DNA of 64,000 bases from assembly GCF_030813695.1 (NCBI RefSeq), contig NZ_JAUSVA010000002.1, positions 5,456,001-5,520,000 of the forward strand. Direction: 5' to 3'. Shown here piece after piece: positions 21,192 through 29,987 of the stretch; the stretch's first letter is position 1, and each line of letters starts with the position of its first letter. Origin of the DNA: Kitasatospora herbaricolor. Lineage in GTDB: Bacteria > Actinomycetota > Actinomycetes > Streptomycetales > Streptomycetaceae. The position numbers and the translations under genes were made by a program. The notes beneath the pieces are model-generated. The model made no database searches. It was not told the origin of the DNA and saw only the letters and a program-made list of their open reading frames with translations.

Positions 21192-21995
21192 TTGGACGGC
21201 GGACTGCGGTTCCGGTTCGAGCTACGGGCGTCGGAGGATGTCGGCCCGTGGGGCGGTGAGCACCACCGGACCCTGCACTGGTTCGCGCTGACCCAGGGCT
21301 GGTACTGGATCGAGGCGGGCGGCCAGGAGCTGCTGCGGTACTCGGAGTCCACCCTGCGGCGGTGGCGCGAGGAGACCGGCGGCGAAGTCCGCCCGTACGC
21401 GGACCACTTCGTGGTCCGGATCTGGGAAGACGTCCTGGAGATCCTGGCGGACGTGCTGGAGCCGGTGCCGTCGGACCTGCTCGCGTTCGTGTCGGGCGAC
21501 CTCTCCAGCCATCCGCTCTGGGACGAGGAGGACCTCACCCCGGAGGCCGAGGCGGCCGCCGACTGGCACGGGCGCCGGTCGATGTACACGGGCCCGCTGG
21601 TCAACGCTCCGCAGATGCGCTGGTGGCGGACGGTCGACGAGGCCGGGGACCGGATCACTCTCGACTGGACGCACGAGCCCGGCCACCGGATCGGGTTCGC
21701 CGCGTCGCCGGCCGGGCGGCTCGTCCTGCCGACCGACGACTTCCTCGCCGCTGTCGCCGAGTTGGACGGCGCGCTGCTGGCGGCGATGGAGCAGCGCGTC
21801 GCGACCCTGGAGGCTTCCGGTCCGCCGGCCGGTGTCGAGCTGGACCTGGAGCAGCTCCGCCGTGAGCACCGGGACCGGGCGGGGTGGCTGGAGCGGGCCC
21901 GTACCCGGACCTGTGCCACCGACTGGGCCGCCGTGCGGGCCGGGGCCCGGGAGTTCCTCGCGGCGGGCCCGGTCCTTTCGCCGGACGGGGCCTGA
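21192..21995 (+). CDS. DUF5984 family protein
   Basis: 267-aa protein of unknown function. Aromatic-rich N-terminal part (TQGWYWIEAGGQELLRYSE), then ADHFVVRIWEDVLEILADVL. Resembles the DUF5984 family. Start is TTG at 21192, 5 nt after a GGGAGGGAGG site; no ATG or GTG is better placed. Likely co-transcribed with the SUMF1-like gene. Confidence 0.7.
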   Translation: MDGGLRFRFELRASEDVGPWGGEHHRTLHWFALTQGWYWIEAGGQELLRYSESTLRRWREETGGEVRPYADHFVVRIWEDVLEILADVLEPVPSDLLAFVSGDLSSHPLWDEEDLTPEAEAAADWHGRRSMYTGPLVNAPQMRWWRTVDEAGDRITLDWTHEPGHRIGFAASPAGRLVLPTDDFLAAVAELDGALLAAMEQRVATLEASGPPAGVELDLEQLRREHRDRAGWLERARTRTCATDWAAVRAGAREFLAAGPVLSPDGA

Positions 21996-22014
21996 GCCCC
22001 GGCTCCGCCGGGGC
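21996..22014. terminator. Hairpin between convergent genes
   Basis: GCCCCGG/CCGGGGC with a 5-nt loop, directly after the DUF5984 stop. Confidence 0.5.
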
Positions 22015-22047
22015 GGTGCGCCGGGCATCCCCGGTGGTGAGGGGTGA

Positions 22048-22668
22048 TCAGCCGATCTTCCACTGGCCGGTCTGGTCGGCGAAGCCGGCGTCCAGGCCGA
22101 ACTGGATCTTGTCGAGCTTGGCGTCCTTCGGGACCTCGAAGGTGATGAAGCCCTTACCCGTCTCGCCGGGGGCGATGTTGGTGGGGGTCTGGAAGCTGGG
22201 CCCGGCGGTGGTGTCGGTGAAGCTCGGGCCGTAGGACTGGCCCTGGGTGTCCACCACCTTCGCGGCGCCGAGCGGGGCGTCGCTGTAGGCCTTGGTGCCG
22301 GTGGCCTTGATCTGGAACTGGACGGCCACCCAGCGCTTGCCGTCGGCGGGCTTGAGGTACTCGTCGCCGCTCTCGGCGTTGTCGACCACCTTCAGCGCCG
22401 TGACGTCGGCGGTGTTGCTCTTCTCCATGCCCTTGAGCGCGATGGTGTCGCCGACCTTGGCGGCCGCCGGGGCCTTGGCCGCGCCCTGGTCGGCCGGCTT
22501 GCCGCTGTCGGCCGGCTTCGCGGCGTCGGCGGCCGGGGCGGCGGCCGTCTGCTTGGGGGTGGTCGAGACGGAGGCGCCCGAGGTGCAGGCGGTGGCGCTC
22601 AGGGTGACCAGTGCGGCGCCGAGCAGGAGGGCGGCGGAGCGGCGGCGGGCGGTGGCGGTGAAGGACAT
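22048..22668 (-). CDS. DUF4352 lipoprotein
   Basis: 206-aa secreted lipoprotein. Signal peptide with RRR, a hydrophobic core and lipobox SATAC (Cys28). A Lys/Ala/Pro linker follows, then an Ig-like DUF4352 domain (about residues 72-206: GDTIALKG ... RWVAVQFQIKATG ... GETGKGFITFEVP). Function unknown; often extracytoplasmic telokin-like proteins. A good promoter (TTGACA, 17 bp, TGTGAT) lies upstream. Confidence 0.88.
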   Translation of the reverse strand: MSFTATARRRSAALLLGAALVTLSATACTSGASVSTTPKQTAAAPAADAAKPADSGKPADQGAAKAPAAAKVGDTIALKGMEKSNTADVTALKVVDNAESGDEYLKPADGKRWVAVQFQIKATGTKAYSDAPLGAAKVVDTQGQSYGPSFTDTTAGPSFQTPTNIAPGETGKGFITFEVPKDAKLDKIQFGLDAGFADQTGQWKIG

Positions 22669-22736
22669 GGCGGGCTCTCCCGATCGGTGAGGTGGGCGTC
22701 TCCGCTGCGGCGGCTGCCGCTGGAGGCGATGGGTAG

Positions 22737-22765
22737 ATCACACCACTGGCTGTGAACAATGTCAA
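22737..22765 (-). promoter_or_regulatory. Promoter of the DUF4352 lipoprotein
   Basis: On the minus strand: -35 TTGACA (22765-22760), 17-bp spacer, -10 TGTGAT (22742-22737). A GTGAAC half-site (22752-22757) lies in the spacer. Confidence 0.65.
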
Positions 22766-22787
22766 CGGCAATCCAATAAACCTCTCT

Positions 22788-22817
22788 GTTCACGTGTGAA
22801 CGGGTCCGAGTGTTCAC
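22788..22817. promoter_or_regulatory. GTTCAC/GTGAAC palindrome and half-site
   Basis: GTTCACGTGTGAAC (22788-22801) plus GTTCAC at 22812-22817, just upstream of a TATGCT -10 (22824-22829) for the methylase-like gene. With the half-site at 22752 these could serve one regulator of both divergent genes. Confidence 0.5.
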
Positions 22818-22928
22818 GCTCGCTATGCTGTGTGGTCACACCGGTCTCGCGTCCCGGGCCGCGCCCTCGCCCGCACCGCACCCGCACCCGCACCCTGCAA
22901 CCCCGCACCACGCGCCGAAGGAGCCCTC

Positions 22929-25094
22929 ATGCCGGACCGCCCCGAGGTGACCGCGGTCGAGATCGCCAGGCTCGCCGGAGTGGGCCGGGCCGCCGTCAGC
23001 AACTGGCGCCGCCGCCACCCGGACTTCCCGCAGCCGGTCGGCGGCACCGACGCCAGTCCGACCTTCGCCCTGACGGAGGTCGAGAGCTGGCTGCAGGGCC
23101 AGGGCAAGATCGCCGAACTGCCCGCCCTGGAACGCGCCTGGCGACAGCTGGAGACCCTGCGCGACCCGGCCGGCCACCCCGCCGCCCCCCTCGTCCCGGC
23201 CGGGGCCTTCCTCCTCCTGCTGCACCGTGAGCCCGAGGCCTGGTCCGCCTTCGCCACGGAGCCCGACACGCGCCTCGCCACCGCCCTGCCCCGGGCACTC
23301 GCCCAGGCCGCCGCCCGGACCTTCGGCATCGAAGGCGCCACCCGGCTGGGCCTGCCCTCCCTCCTCGGCAGCACCTACCTGGACCTCGTCCGGCTGCTCG
23401 CCGTACTCGCCGGGCCCGCCGCCGGCCCGGCGGCCCACGCCCCCGCGGGCCCGGCCGCCGCCTTCGAGCGGCTGCTCACCCGGCACGCCGAGGCCAACAC
23501 CCGCCAGCTCAGCCCCACCCCGCCCGAGGCGGCCGGACTGCTGGCCGCCGTCGCCGGGCCCGTCCTCGCCGCCCCGGGCGCGGCCGCCCTCGACCCGGCC
23601 GCCGGGCTGGGCGCCGTCCTGCTCGCCCTGCCGCCCGCCGTCGCCCGGTACGGTCAGGACCTCGACCCGGTGGCGGCCGCCCTCGCGCTGCTCCGGCTCG
23701 CCCTGCACACGCGGGCCGCCGAGCCCGGCCCGCTCCCGCTGGACCTGCGGGCCGGCGACTCGCTGCGCGCCGACGCGCACCCCGGCCTCGCCGTGGACGC
23801 GGTGCTCTGCCAGCCCCCGTACAACGAACGCGACTGGGGGCACGACGAGCTGCAGTACGACTCCCGCTGGCCCGCCGGGCAGCTGCCCCCGCGCGGCGAG
23901 TCCGAACTCGCCTGGGTGCTGCACTGCCTGGCGCACACCCGCCCCGGCGGCCTGACGGCCCTGCTGCTGCCGCCCACCGTCGCCTCCCGGCGGGCCGGCC
24001 GCCGGGTCCGCGCCGAACTGCTGCGCTCCGGCGCGCTGCGCGCCGTGATCGCCCTGCCGGCCGGCGCCGCCCCGCCGTACGGGGTGCCGCTGCACCTGTG
24101 GGTGCTGCGGCGGCCGGCGCCCGGCGACGACTTCCGACAGGTGCTGCTGCTCGACGCGGCCCCGCCCCAGGGCGCCGGCGAGGGCGGCCGTGACCGGGTC
24201 GACTGGCCCGAGCTGCGGGCCACCGTGACCGCCACCTGGCAGGCCTTCGACGAAGCCGCCGTCACCGGCCGGCCGGTGCCCGCCGACCGGCCCGGCGCCC
24301 ACCGGGTGATGGCCGCGATCGACCTGCTGGACGACGAGACCGACCTCTCGCCCGCCCGGCACGTCCCGCCCGCCGCCCCGGCCGGCGACGCCCCCGCCCT
24401 CGCCCACCTGCGCGGACGGCTGACCGAACTGCTGGCCGGGATCGCCGAACAGGATGCCGCCCTGCCCGAGGCCGGCCCCGCCCGGCAGCCCGGCCATCCG
24501 CCGGCCGTCGTCACCGTCGGCGAGCTGATCCGGAGCGGCGCGCTGGAGGTCCTCTCCTCCGGACCGGGCGCGCCCGGCCGGCCCGCCGGCCACGGCGCCG
24601 AAGGCGTCCCCCTGCTGACGGACCAGGACCTGATCACCGGCAACCCGCCCGCCGCCGTGACCGACCCCGGCGCCCCGGACGCCCCCGTCCTCACCCGGTC
24701 CGGCGACGTCCTGGTGCCCGCCCTCGGCGGGGGCGTCGCCCGGGTCGTGCTGCCCGGCGGCCCGCTGGACGGCGTCGCGCTCGGCCGCCAGCTGCACCTG
24801 CTGCGGCCCGACCCGGCGCTGATCGACGCCGAGTTCCTGGCCGGCCAGCTGCGCTCCACCGCGCTCACCCGCCGCGCCGCCAGCCACGCCTCCACCACCG
24901 CCCGGCTCGACATCCGCCGGGTCGAGCTGCCGAGGCTCCCCCCGGAGCGGCAGCGCGTCCTCGGCGCCGCCTTCGCCCGGATCGCCGCCTTCGACACCGC
25001 CCTGCACCGGGCGGCGGCCCTCGGCCGCACCCTCGCCCAGGGCCTGACGGACGGTCTGGCGGACGGCACCCTGGAGCTGCCCGCGGGCGAGTGA
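22929..25094 (+). CDS. N-6 DNA methylase-like protein with altered catalytic motif
   Basis: 721 aa. N-terminal HTH (EIARLAGVGRAAVSNWRRRHP) and a helical domain; methyltransferase core with SAM-binding motif LDPAAGLGAV and motif IV CQPPYNERDWG; C-terminal type I specificity-like region (TVGELIRSGALEVL; then ARLDIRRVELPRLP). Type I modification subunits have N-P-P-F/Y; the first residue here is Gln, so methylation may be lost. No HsdR or separate HsdS is nearby. Orphan HTH-MTase-S proteins of this kind recur in streptomycetes; a regulatory or vestigial role is inferred. Confidence 0.78.
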   Translation: MPDRPEVTAVEIARLAGVGRAAVSNWRRRHPDFPQPVGGTDASPTFALTEVESWLQGQGKIAELPALERAWRQLETLRDPAGHPAAPLVPAGAFLLLLHREPEAWSAFATEPDTRLATALPRALAQAAARTFGIEGATRLGLPSLLGSTYLDLVRLLAVLAGPAAGPAAHAPAGPAAAFERLLTRHAEANTRQLSPTPPEAAGLLAAVAGPVLAAPGAAALDPAAGLGAVLLALPPAVARYGQDLDPVAAALALLRLALHTRAAEPGPLPLDLRAGDSLRADAHPGLAVDAVLCQPPYNERDWGHDELQYDSRWPAGQLPPRGESELAWVLHCLAHTRPGGLTALLLPPTVASRRAGRRVRAELLRSGALRAVIALPAGAAPPYGVPLHLWVLRRPAPGDDFRQVLLLDAAPPQGAGEGGRDRVDWPELRATVTATWQAFDEAAVTGRPVPADRPGAHRVMAAIDLLDDETDLSPARHVPPAAPAGDAPALAHLRGRLTELLAGIAEQDAALPEAGPARQPGHPPAVVTVGELIRSGALEVLSSGPGAPGRPAGHGAEGVPLLTDQDLITGNPPAAVTDPGAPDAPVLTRSGDVLVPALGGGVARVVLPGGPLDGVALGRQLHLLRPDPALIDAEFLAGQLRSTALTRRAASHASTTARLDIRRVELPRLPPERQRVLGAAFARIAAFDTALHRAAALGRTLAQGLTDGLADGTLELPAGE

Positions 25095-25174
25095 CGGGCG
25101 AGCGGCGGGGGTCCGTGGCATCGGCCGGCGCCGGCGGCGGTGCCGGAACCCCACCGGCGTGTCGGCCCGGAGGG

Positions 25175-25180
25175 TAGCGT
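25175..25180 (+). promoter_or_regulatory. -10 box TAGCGT
   Basis: Possible promoter about 57 bp before the kinase operon start. -35 unclear. Confidence 0.35.
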
Positions 25181-25236
25181 GTGCGGGGGCTCGCACCCAC
25201 CCCGTGAACCACCGTCACCACCGTTCAGGAGCGCAC

Positions 25237-25926
25237 ATGGCAGGGCACTACCCGGGCCAGTTCGGACCGCCGGCCGGCGGTCCCGCACCCGGTGGTGCGG
25301 ACCAGCGGCCCCCCGGCCGGTTCGGTGCGCCGGGCCGGGTGCTCTGCTGCCTGGCACCGCTGCTGACCGTCGGATTCCTCGGCGTCGTCCCGTCGCTGCT
25401 GCTGGCCGTACGGCGCAAGCGGGTGGTCGACGTGATCGGCGCGGTGCTGTTCTGCCTGGTCTTCGTGGTCTTCCTGGTCAGCATCGCGCTCGCCGGGGGC
25501 GCCAAGCACGAGAACACCGCCGACACCACCGGCGCTGTCGCCATGGTGCTGCTCTGGCTGGGCGCGCCCCTGCACTACCTGGCGATGGACCGCCGGGCGC
25601 TGTGGCCCTCGCCGGTCCTGGCCGTGCCCGCGCCCTACTACCAGCCGGTCCAGCCCGTCCAGAGCGCCTGGTACCCGCCGCCCACCGCACCGCTGCCCGG
25701 TGCGCCCCTGCCCACGACCGGTCCGCCCGCGCCGGTGGCCGAGGCCGACCCGTACGCCCTGGTCGCCCGGTACCACGCCCCGGCGGCCACCCCGGCCCCC
25801 GCCGCGCCCGTCGCGCCTCTCACCGCCGAGCCGCCGGCCGCGGCGCCCGCCCCGGCCCGTACCGCCGACGACCTCCAGCAGCTCGGCGAGCTGCTGCGCC
25901 GGCAGTCCCGCGAAGGCCGGCCGTGA
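25237..25926 (+). CDS. Small membrane protein upstream of a Ser/Thr kinase
   Basis: 229 aa. Gly/Pro-rich N-terminus, three hydrophobic segments (about residues 35-57, 66-88, 99-112), then a Pro/Ala-rich cytoplasmic tail ending in a short helix (TADDLQQLGELLRRQSREG). No family recognised. Its stop overlaps the GTG of the kinase by 4 nt (GTGA), so translation is coupled and it may be a membrane partner or substrate of that kinase. Confidence 0.75.
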   Translation: MAGHYPGQFGPPAGGPAPGGADQRPPGRFGAPGRVLCCLAPLLTVGFLGVVPSLLLAVRRKRVVDVIGAVLFCLVFVVFLVSIALAGGAKHENTADTTGAVAMVLLWLGAPLHYLAMDRRALWPSPVLAVPAPYYQPVQPVQSAWYPPPTAPLPGAPLPTTGPPAPVAEADPYALVARYHAPAATPAPAAPVAPLTAEPPAAAPAPARTADDLQQLGELLRRQSREGRP

Positions 25927-27818
25927 CCGGGCCGAGAGTCGTCGGCGGTCGCTACCGGCTCGCGGAGAAGATCGGCCACGGCGGAATGGGCCAGGTCTGG
26001 GCGGCGTACGACGAGCGGCTGGACCGCCGGGTCGCCGTCAAGCTGCTGCACACCGACCACCTCCTGCCGGCCGGCACCACCGAGCCGCACCGCCGGAGCC
26101 GGGGCGAGGAACTGCGCCGCCGCTTCCTGCGCGAGTGCCGGATCACCGCCGCGCTCGACCACCCCGGCCTGGTCACCGTCTTCGACGCCGGGGAGGACGA
26201 CGGCGAGCTCCACCTGGTGATGCAGCGCGTCCCCGGGCTGAGCCTGGCCGACCTGATCGCCGAGGAGGCGCCCTTCCCGATCGGGCACGCGACCGCCGTC
26301 GCCGCCCAGCTCTGCGCCGCGCTGGCCGTGGTGCACGCCGTCCCGGTGGTGCACCGGGACATCAAGCCCAGCAACGTGATGGTCCGTGAGGACGGCCGGG
26401 TGGTGCTGCTCGACCTCGGCATCGCCACCGCGGTGGAGGCCGACGCCACCCGGCTCACCCTCACCGGCGTGCCGATCGGCAGCCCCGCCTACATGGCGCC
26501 CGAACAGGCCCTCGCCGCCACCGCCGACGCCCGCAGCGACCTCTACGCCCTCGGCTGCCTGCTGCACGAGATGCTCTGCGGCGAGGAGCCGTTCCGCGCG
26601 CCCACCGCCCTCGGGGTGCTGCGCCGCCACGTGGACGAGCCGCCGGTACCGCTGCGCGAGCTGCGCCCCGAGGTGCCCGCCCCGCTGGAGGCGCTGGTCC
26701 TTGACCTGCTCGCCAAGCAGCCGGCCGACCGCCCGGCCGACGCCCAGCAGGTCTACGCCCGGCTGCTGCCGATGCTCCCGCCGCCGGCCGGGCCGCAGCC
26801 CCAGCCGCCGTACGGTCCGGTGCCCGACCCCACCCGCCCGTTCCGCTACCCGGGGCATCCGCGGCCGGCGCCCGTCCCGGTCGGGCCTCCGACGGCGGTC
26901 CCGCCACCCCCGGCGGAGTCCGTGCTCTCCCGGCAGCCGGACCCGGCGGGTCGGCCCGGCGCCGCCTCACCGGGACGCACGAAGCCGCGGCCGCTGATGA
27001 TGACGGCGTTGCCCGGCGACCCCGCCCGGGGCGCGCACCCCTCGCCGGCCGGCCCGCAGTCGTGGCCGCAGGCCGCGCACGGCCCGGTGGCGCAGCCCCC
27101 GGCTGTCGGCGACCTCGCCGCGGCCTGCGCGGACCTGTCCGACCTGGTCGCTGCGAAGCGCCACGCCGAGGTCATCGACCTGGCCGCCCGGCTGCTGCCG
27201 CGGGCCCGCGCCGAGCACGGCGACGGCGCGCCGCTGGTCCACACCATCCGGACCATCTACGCCCGGACCCTGCTGCAGGAACGCCGGTTCCGGGACGCGC
27301 TGCCCGAGTACCTGCTGCTGGCCGGCACCGCCGAGGGCGGGCCGCACGGGCCGCAGGGCCTGGACCACCGGTACCGGGCGGCCGACTGCCTGGAACAGCT
27401 CGGCGAGCCGGCGCGGGCGCTGGCCGAGTACCAGGCACTGCTCGCGGCCCACTCGGCCCGGCTGGACGCCGGCCTCGATTCCGCTCCCGAGCGGGTGCAC
27501 GACCTGCGCGAGCGGATCGGACTGCTGCTCGCCGCCGCCGGCGACCCGGAGAGCGCCTGGCAGTGGCTGCTCCAGCTGCTGCTCGACCGCGAACGGCTGC
27601 TCGGCCCGCACCACCCGGACGTCCGACGCCTGCGGCAGAGCCTCGACCAGCTCCAGCAGCACCGCCGGACGGGGAACCCGCCGGCGGTGCTGCTGGATGT
27701 CGCCCCCGGCCGGGTGCCCGCCCCCGGCCAGCCGCCGGCGACCCCGCCGGCCTTCGACCCCCGCTCGGCGGGTTGGCCCACGCCGGCCCCCGGCAACCCG
27801 TACGCGACCGGGCGCTGA
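25923..27818 (+). CDS. Serine/threonine protein kinase with C-terminal TPR-like region
   Basis: 631-aa Hanks-type kinase. Seen: glycine loop GHGGMGQVW, VAVKLL lysine, HRDIKPSNVMV catalytic loop, DLG instead of DFG (LLDLGIATA), and the GSPAYMAPEQ segment. Residues about 285-395 are a Pro-rich linker; residues 400-590 are helical repeats of the TPR type (LLPRARAEHGDGAPLVHTI, FRDALPEYLLLAG, ARALAEYQALLAAHS). No transmembrane helix or PASTA domain, so cytoplasmic. Start GTG overlaps the preceding membrane-protein gene. Confidence 0.93.
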   Translation: MTGPRVVGGRYRLAEKIGHGGMGQVWAAYDERLDRRVAVKLLHTDHLLPAGTTEPHRRSRGEELRRRFLRECRITAALDHPGLVTVFDAGEDDGELHLVMQRVPGLSLADLIAEEAPFPIGHATAVAAQLCAALAVVHAVPVVHRDIKPSNVMVREDGRVVLLDLGIATAVEADATRLTLTGVPIGSPAYMAPEQALAATADARSDLYALGCLLHEMLCGEEPFRAPTALGVLRRHVDEPPVPLRELRPEVPAPLEALVLDLLAKQPADRPADAQQVYARLLPMLPPPAGPQPQPPYGPVPDPTRPFRYPGHPRPAPVPVGPPTAVPPPPAESVLSRQPDPAGRPGAASPGRTKPRPLMMTALPGDPARGAHPSPAGPQSWPQAAHGPVAQPPAVGDLAAACADLSDLVAAKRHAEVIDLAARLLPRARAEHGDGAPLVHTIRTIYARTLLQERRFRDALPEYLLLAGTAEGGPHGPQGLDHRYRAADCLEQLGEPARALAEYQALLAAHSARLDAGLDSAPERVHDLRERIGLLLAAAGDPESAWQWLLQLLLDRERLLGPHHPDVRRLRQSLDQLQQHRRTGNPPAVLLDVAPGRVPAPGQPPATPPAFDPRSAGWPTPAPGNPYATGR

Positions 27819-28120
27819 CCGGCCGGACCCGCGACGGGCCGGGTTCGCCCGTTCGGAGCACGGTCCCCGACGGCGGGCACCGGTCGACCTACGCTCGGGG
27901 CACGCCCGGCGCTCCGGGCGCATCCGCCCCGCGCGGGTACGCCGACGCGCGCCCAGGTGCGCGAGCGGCCGCCGTGCGCGCCGAGCGCTCCCGCCCGGAG
28001 GCCCGCGCGCCGAAGCCGCGCCGACCGTACGCGCTCCGCCCGCTCCGCCCGCACGGTCGGTCAGCACCGCCGGTCCGGGCCCGTCCGCACCCCGCCGCAC
28101 CCTCTGGGGAGGCTCCCGCC
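27819..28120. other. Intergenic region after the kinase
   Basis: 302 bp without a convincing gene. A TACGCT -10-like box at 27890-27895 may start transcription of the SurA-like gene. A GCCCGG/CCGGGC hairpin sits near 27905. Confidence 0.4.
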
Positions 28121-28744
28121 ATGAACCGCCTGGCCACCGTCCGTCGCGCGCTCGCCCCCGCCGCCCGGGCGCTGCCCGTGCTCGCGGCCGGCCTCGGCGC
28201 GCTGCTGCTCTGCTCCTGCGGCGGGCCCGTGCAGGCGGGCGCCGCGGCGGTGCTGGACGGCGAGCGGATAAGCCTCACGGCGGTGCAGGAGCGGGTGGCC
28301 GAGCTGCGCACGGTCACCGCGGCCTCGCCGGGGGACGCCGACGCGGGGGCGGAGGGGCTGGCGCGCCGGGCGGTCACCCAGCTGGTGCTGGACGCCCTGG
28401 TGTCCCGGGCGCTGGCCGACCGCGGGCTGAGCGTCGGCGCCGGCGAGGCGGCTGCGGCCCGCGCCGCGGACGAGGTCTGGGCGGGCGGCTCGGCTCGGCT
28501 CGAACAGCTGCTGGCCGCCCGGGGCGTCCCCGCGGTCGAGGTCGACCGGTACTACCTGCAGCAGGTGGGCATCCGCCGGCTGGCGGCGGCCCGGGGGCAG
28601 GACGCCGGGACGGAGGCCGGGGACACCGAGGTCCGGCGGGCACTGGCCGAGGCGGCGGCCGCCCTGCACGTCCGGGTCAATCCCCGGTACGGCAGCTGGG
28701 ACGCGCAGCGGGTCGTCCTCGCACCGGACCGGCCCGACCGCTGA
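28121..28744 (+). CDS. SurA N-terminal-like lipoprotein
   Basis: 207-aa lipoprotein. Signal peptide with lipobox LCSC (Cys about 33), then a helical SurA/PrsA N-terminal-like chaperone region (AAAVLDGERISLTAVQERVAE; AVTQLVLDALVSRALADRGL). No parvulin domain follows. Likely an extracytoplasmic folding factor or remnant. RBS GGGGAGG. Lies upstream of mazG in the same direction. Confidence 0.75.
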   Translation: MNRLATVRRALAPAARALPVLAAGLGALLLCSCGGPVQAGAAAVLDGERISLTAVQERVAELRTVTAASPGDADAGAEGLARRAVTQLVLDALVSRALADRGLSVGAGEAAAARAADEVWAGGSARLEQLLAARGVPAVEVDRYYLQQVGIRRLAAARGQDAGTEAGDTEVRRALAEAAAALHVRVNPRYGSWDAQRVVLAPDRPDR

Positions 28745-28865
28745 GCCCGACCCGCCGACCCGCCGACCCTTGACCCGCCGACCCGCCGAGGCCGCCGCCC
28801 GCCGGGCCCGGGGCGCCCGCCGTCCACCGCTCGGCGGCGGTGCCCGGGGCCCGCCCGCGGACCGG

Positions 28866-28871
28866 TAGGTT
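28866..28871 (+). promoter_or_regulatory. -10 box TAGGTT, leaderless layout (mazG)
   Basis: Ends 6 nt before the GTG at 28878. Confidence 0.5.
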
Positions 28872-28877
28872 CGGAGG

Positions 28878-29888
28878 GTGACCACGTCTACGGCAGCCCC
28901 GAAGCTGATCCTGCTCACCACCACCCACCGGGTCGCCCCCGGTCTGATGTCCTGGCCGGCCTGGGAGGCCCTGCGCGGCGCGGACCTGGTGCTGGCGGCG
29001 GACCCGGAGCACCCGCAGCTGGCGGCCGTCCGGCAGGCGGGGGTCCAGGTGGAGATCGTCGAGCGCGGCACCGCCCCGGCGCTGGCCCGCCGGCTGTCCG
29101 CCGGGTCCGAGCGGGTCACCGTCTGGCTGGGCAGCCCGGACGGCGACCCGGGCCTGACGGACGCCCTCGCCCGCCTCGCGGTCGAGGAGGCCGGGGCGGT
29201 GCCCGAGATCGAGCTGCTGCCCGGGTCGTACGACCTGCCCGGCGCGCGGCTGCTCGACCTGGCCTCGGTGATGGACCGGCTGCGGTCGCCCGGCGGCTGC
29301 CCGTGGGACGCCGAGCAGACCCACGCCTCCCTGGTGAAGTATCTGGTGGAGGAGGCCTTCGAGCTGGTCGAGGCGATCGAGGAGGGTGACCGCGAGACGC
29401 TCCGCGAGGAGCTGGGGGACGTCCTGCTGCAGGTGTTCTTCCACTCCCGGATCGCCGAGGAGCACCCCGAGGACCCGTTCTCGATCGACGACGTGGCGGG
29501 CGACATCGTCGAGAAGCTGATGTACCGCCACCCGCACGTCTTCGGCGACGTCGAGGCGGAGGGGACGGCCGCGGTCGAGGCGAACTGGGAGCAGCTGAAG
29601 GCGGCCGAGAAGCAGCGCGAGTCCGTCCTGGACGGCGTGCCGGCCGGCCTGCCGGCGCTGGCGTACGCGGCGAAGCTGGTCTCCCGGGTGCGGCGTGCGG
29701 GCTTCACCGCCGTGCCGGACGCCCCGTACGAGCTGCCGGCGGAGCTGACCGCGGAGTCGGCGGGCCGGCTGCTGCTCGCGGTGGCGCAGCGGGCGCACGA
29801 CGCCGGCGTGGACGTGGACGCGGCGCTCCGGGCGAGTGCCCGCGGCTACCGCCGGGAGGTCCGGGCGGCGGAGGGCCTGACGGACTGA
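28878..29888 (+). CDS. mazG: Nucleoside triphosphate pyrophosphohydrolase MazG
   Basis: 336 aa. Residues about 125-230 are the MazG domain with the metal-binding EEAFELVEAIE and EELGDVLLQVFFHSRI helices; SPGGCPWDAEQTHASL marks the domain start. The N-terminal 120 residues are a diverged tetrapyrrole-methylase-like extension found in actinobacterial MazG. Hydrolyses non-canonical or excess NTPs. GTG start with a -10 6 nt upstream. Confidence 0.93.
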   Translation: MTTSTAAPKLILLTTTHRVAPGLMSWPAWEALRGADLVLAADPEHPQLAAVRQAGVQVEIVERGTAPALARRLSAGSERVTVWLGSPDGDPGLTDALARLAVEEAGAVPEIELLPGSYDLPGARLLDLASVMDRLRSPGGCPWDAEQTHASLVKYLVEEAFELVEAIEEGDRETLREELGDVLLQVFFHSRIAEEHPEDPFSIDDVAGDIVEKLMYRHPHVFGDVEAEGTAAVEANWEQLKAAEKQRESVLDGVPAGLPALAYAAKLVSRVRRAGFTAVPDAPYELPAELTAESAGRLLLAVAQRAHDAGVDVDAALRASARGYRREVRAAEGLTD

Positions 29889-29942
29889 ACCGGGCGGACT
29901 GACACCGGCGGCCCCGGCGCGCGGCGGCACGGGCGCGGGTAG

Positions 29943-29965
29943 CCGGCCGCACGCGGTGCGGCCGG
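29943..29965. terminator. Hairpin between mazG and the SDR-like gene
   Basis: CCGGCCGCAC/GTGCGGCCGG (10 bp, 3-nt loop), convergent genes. Confidence 0.55.
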
Positions 29966-29987
29966 TCGGGATGGGGCGGGGCCGGCC

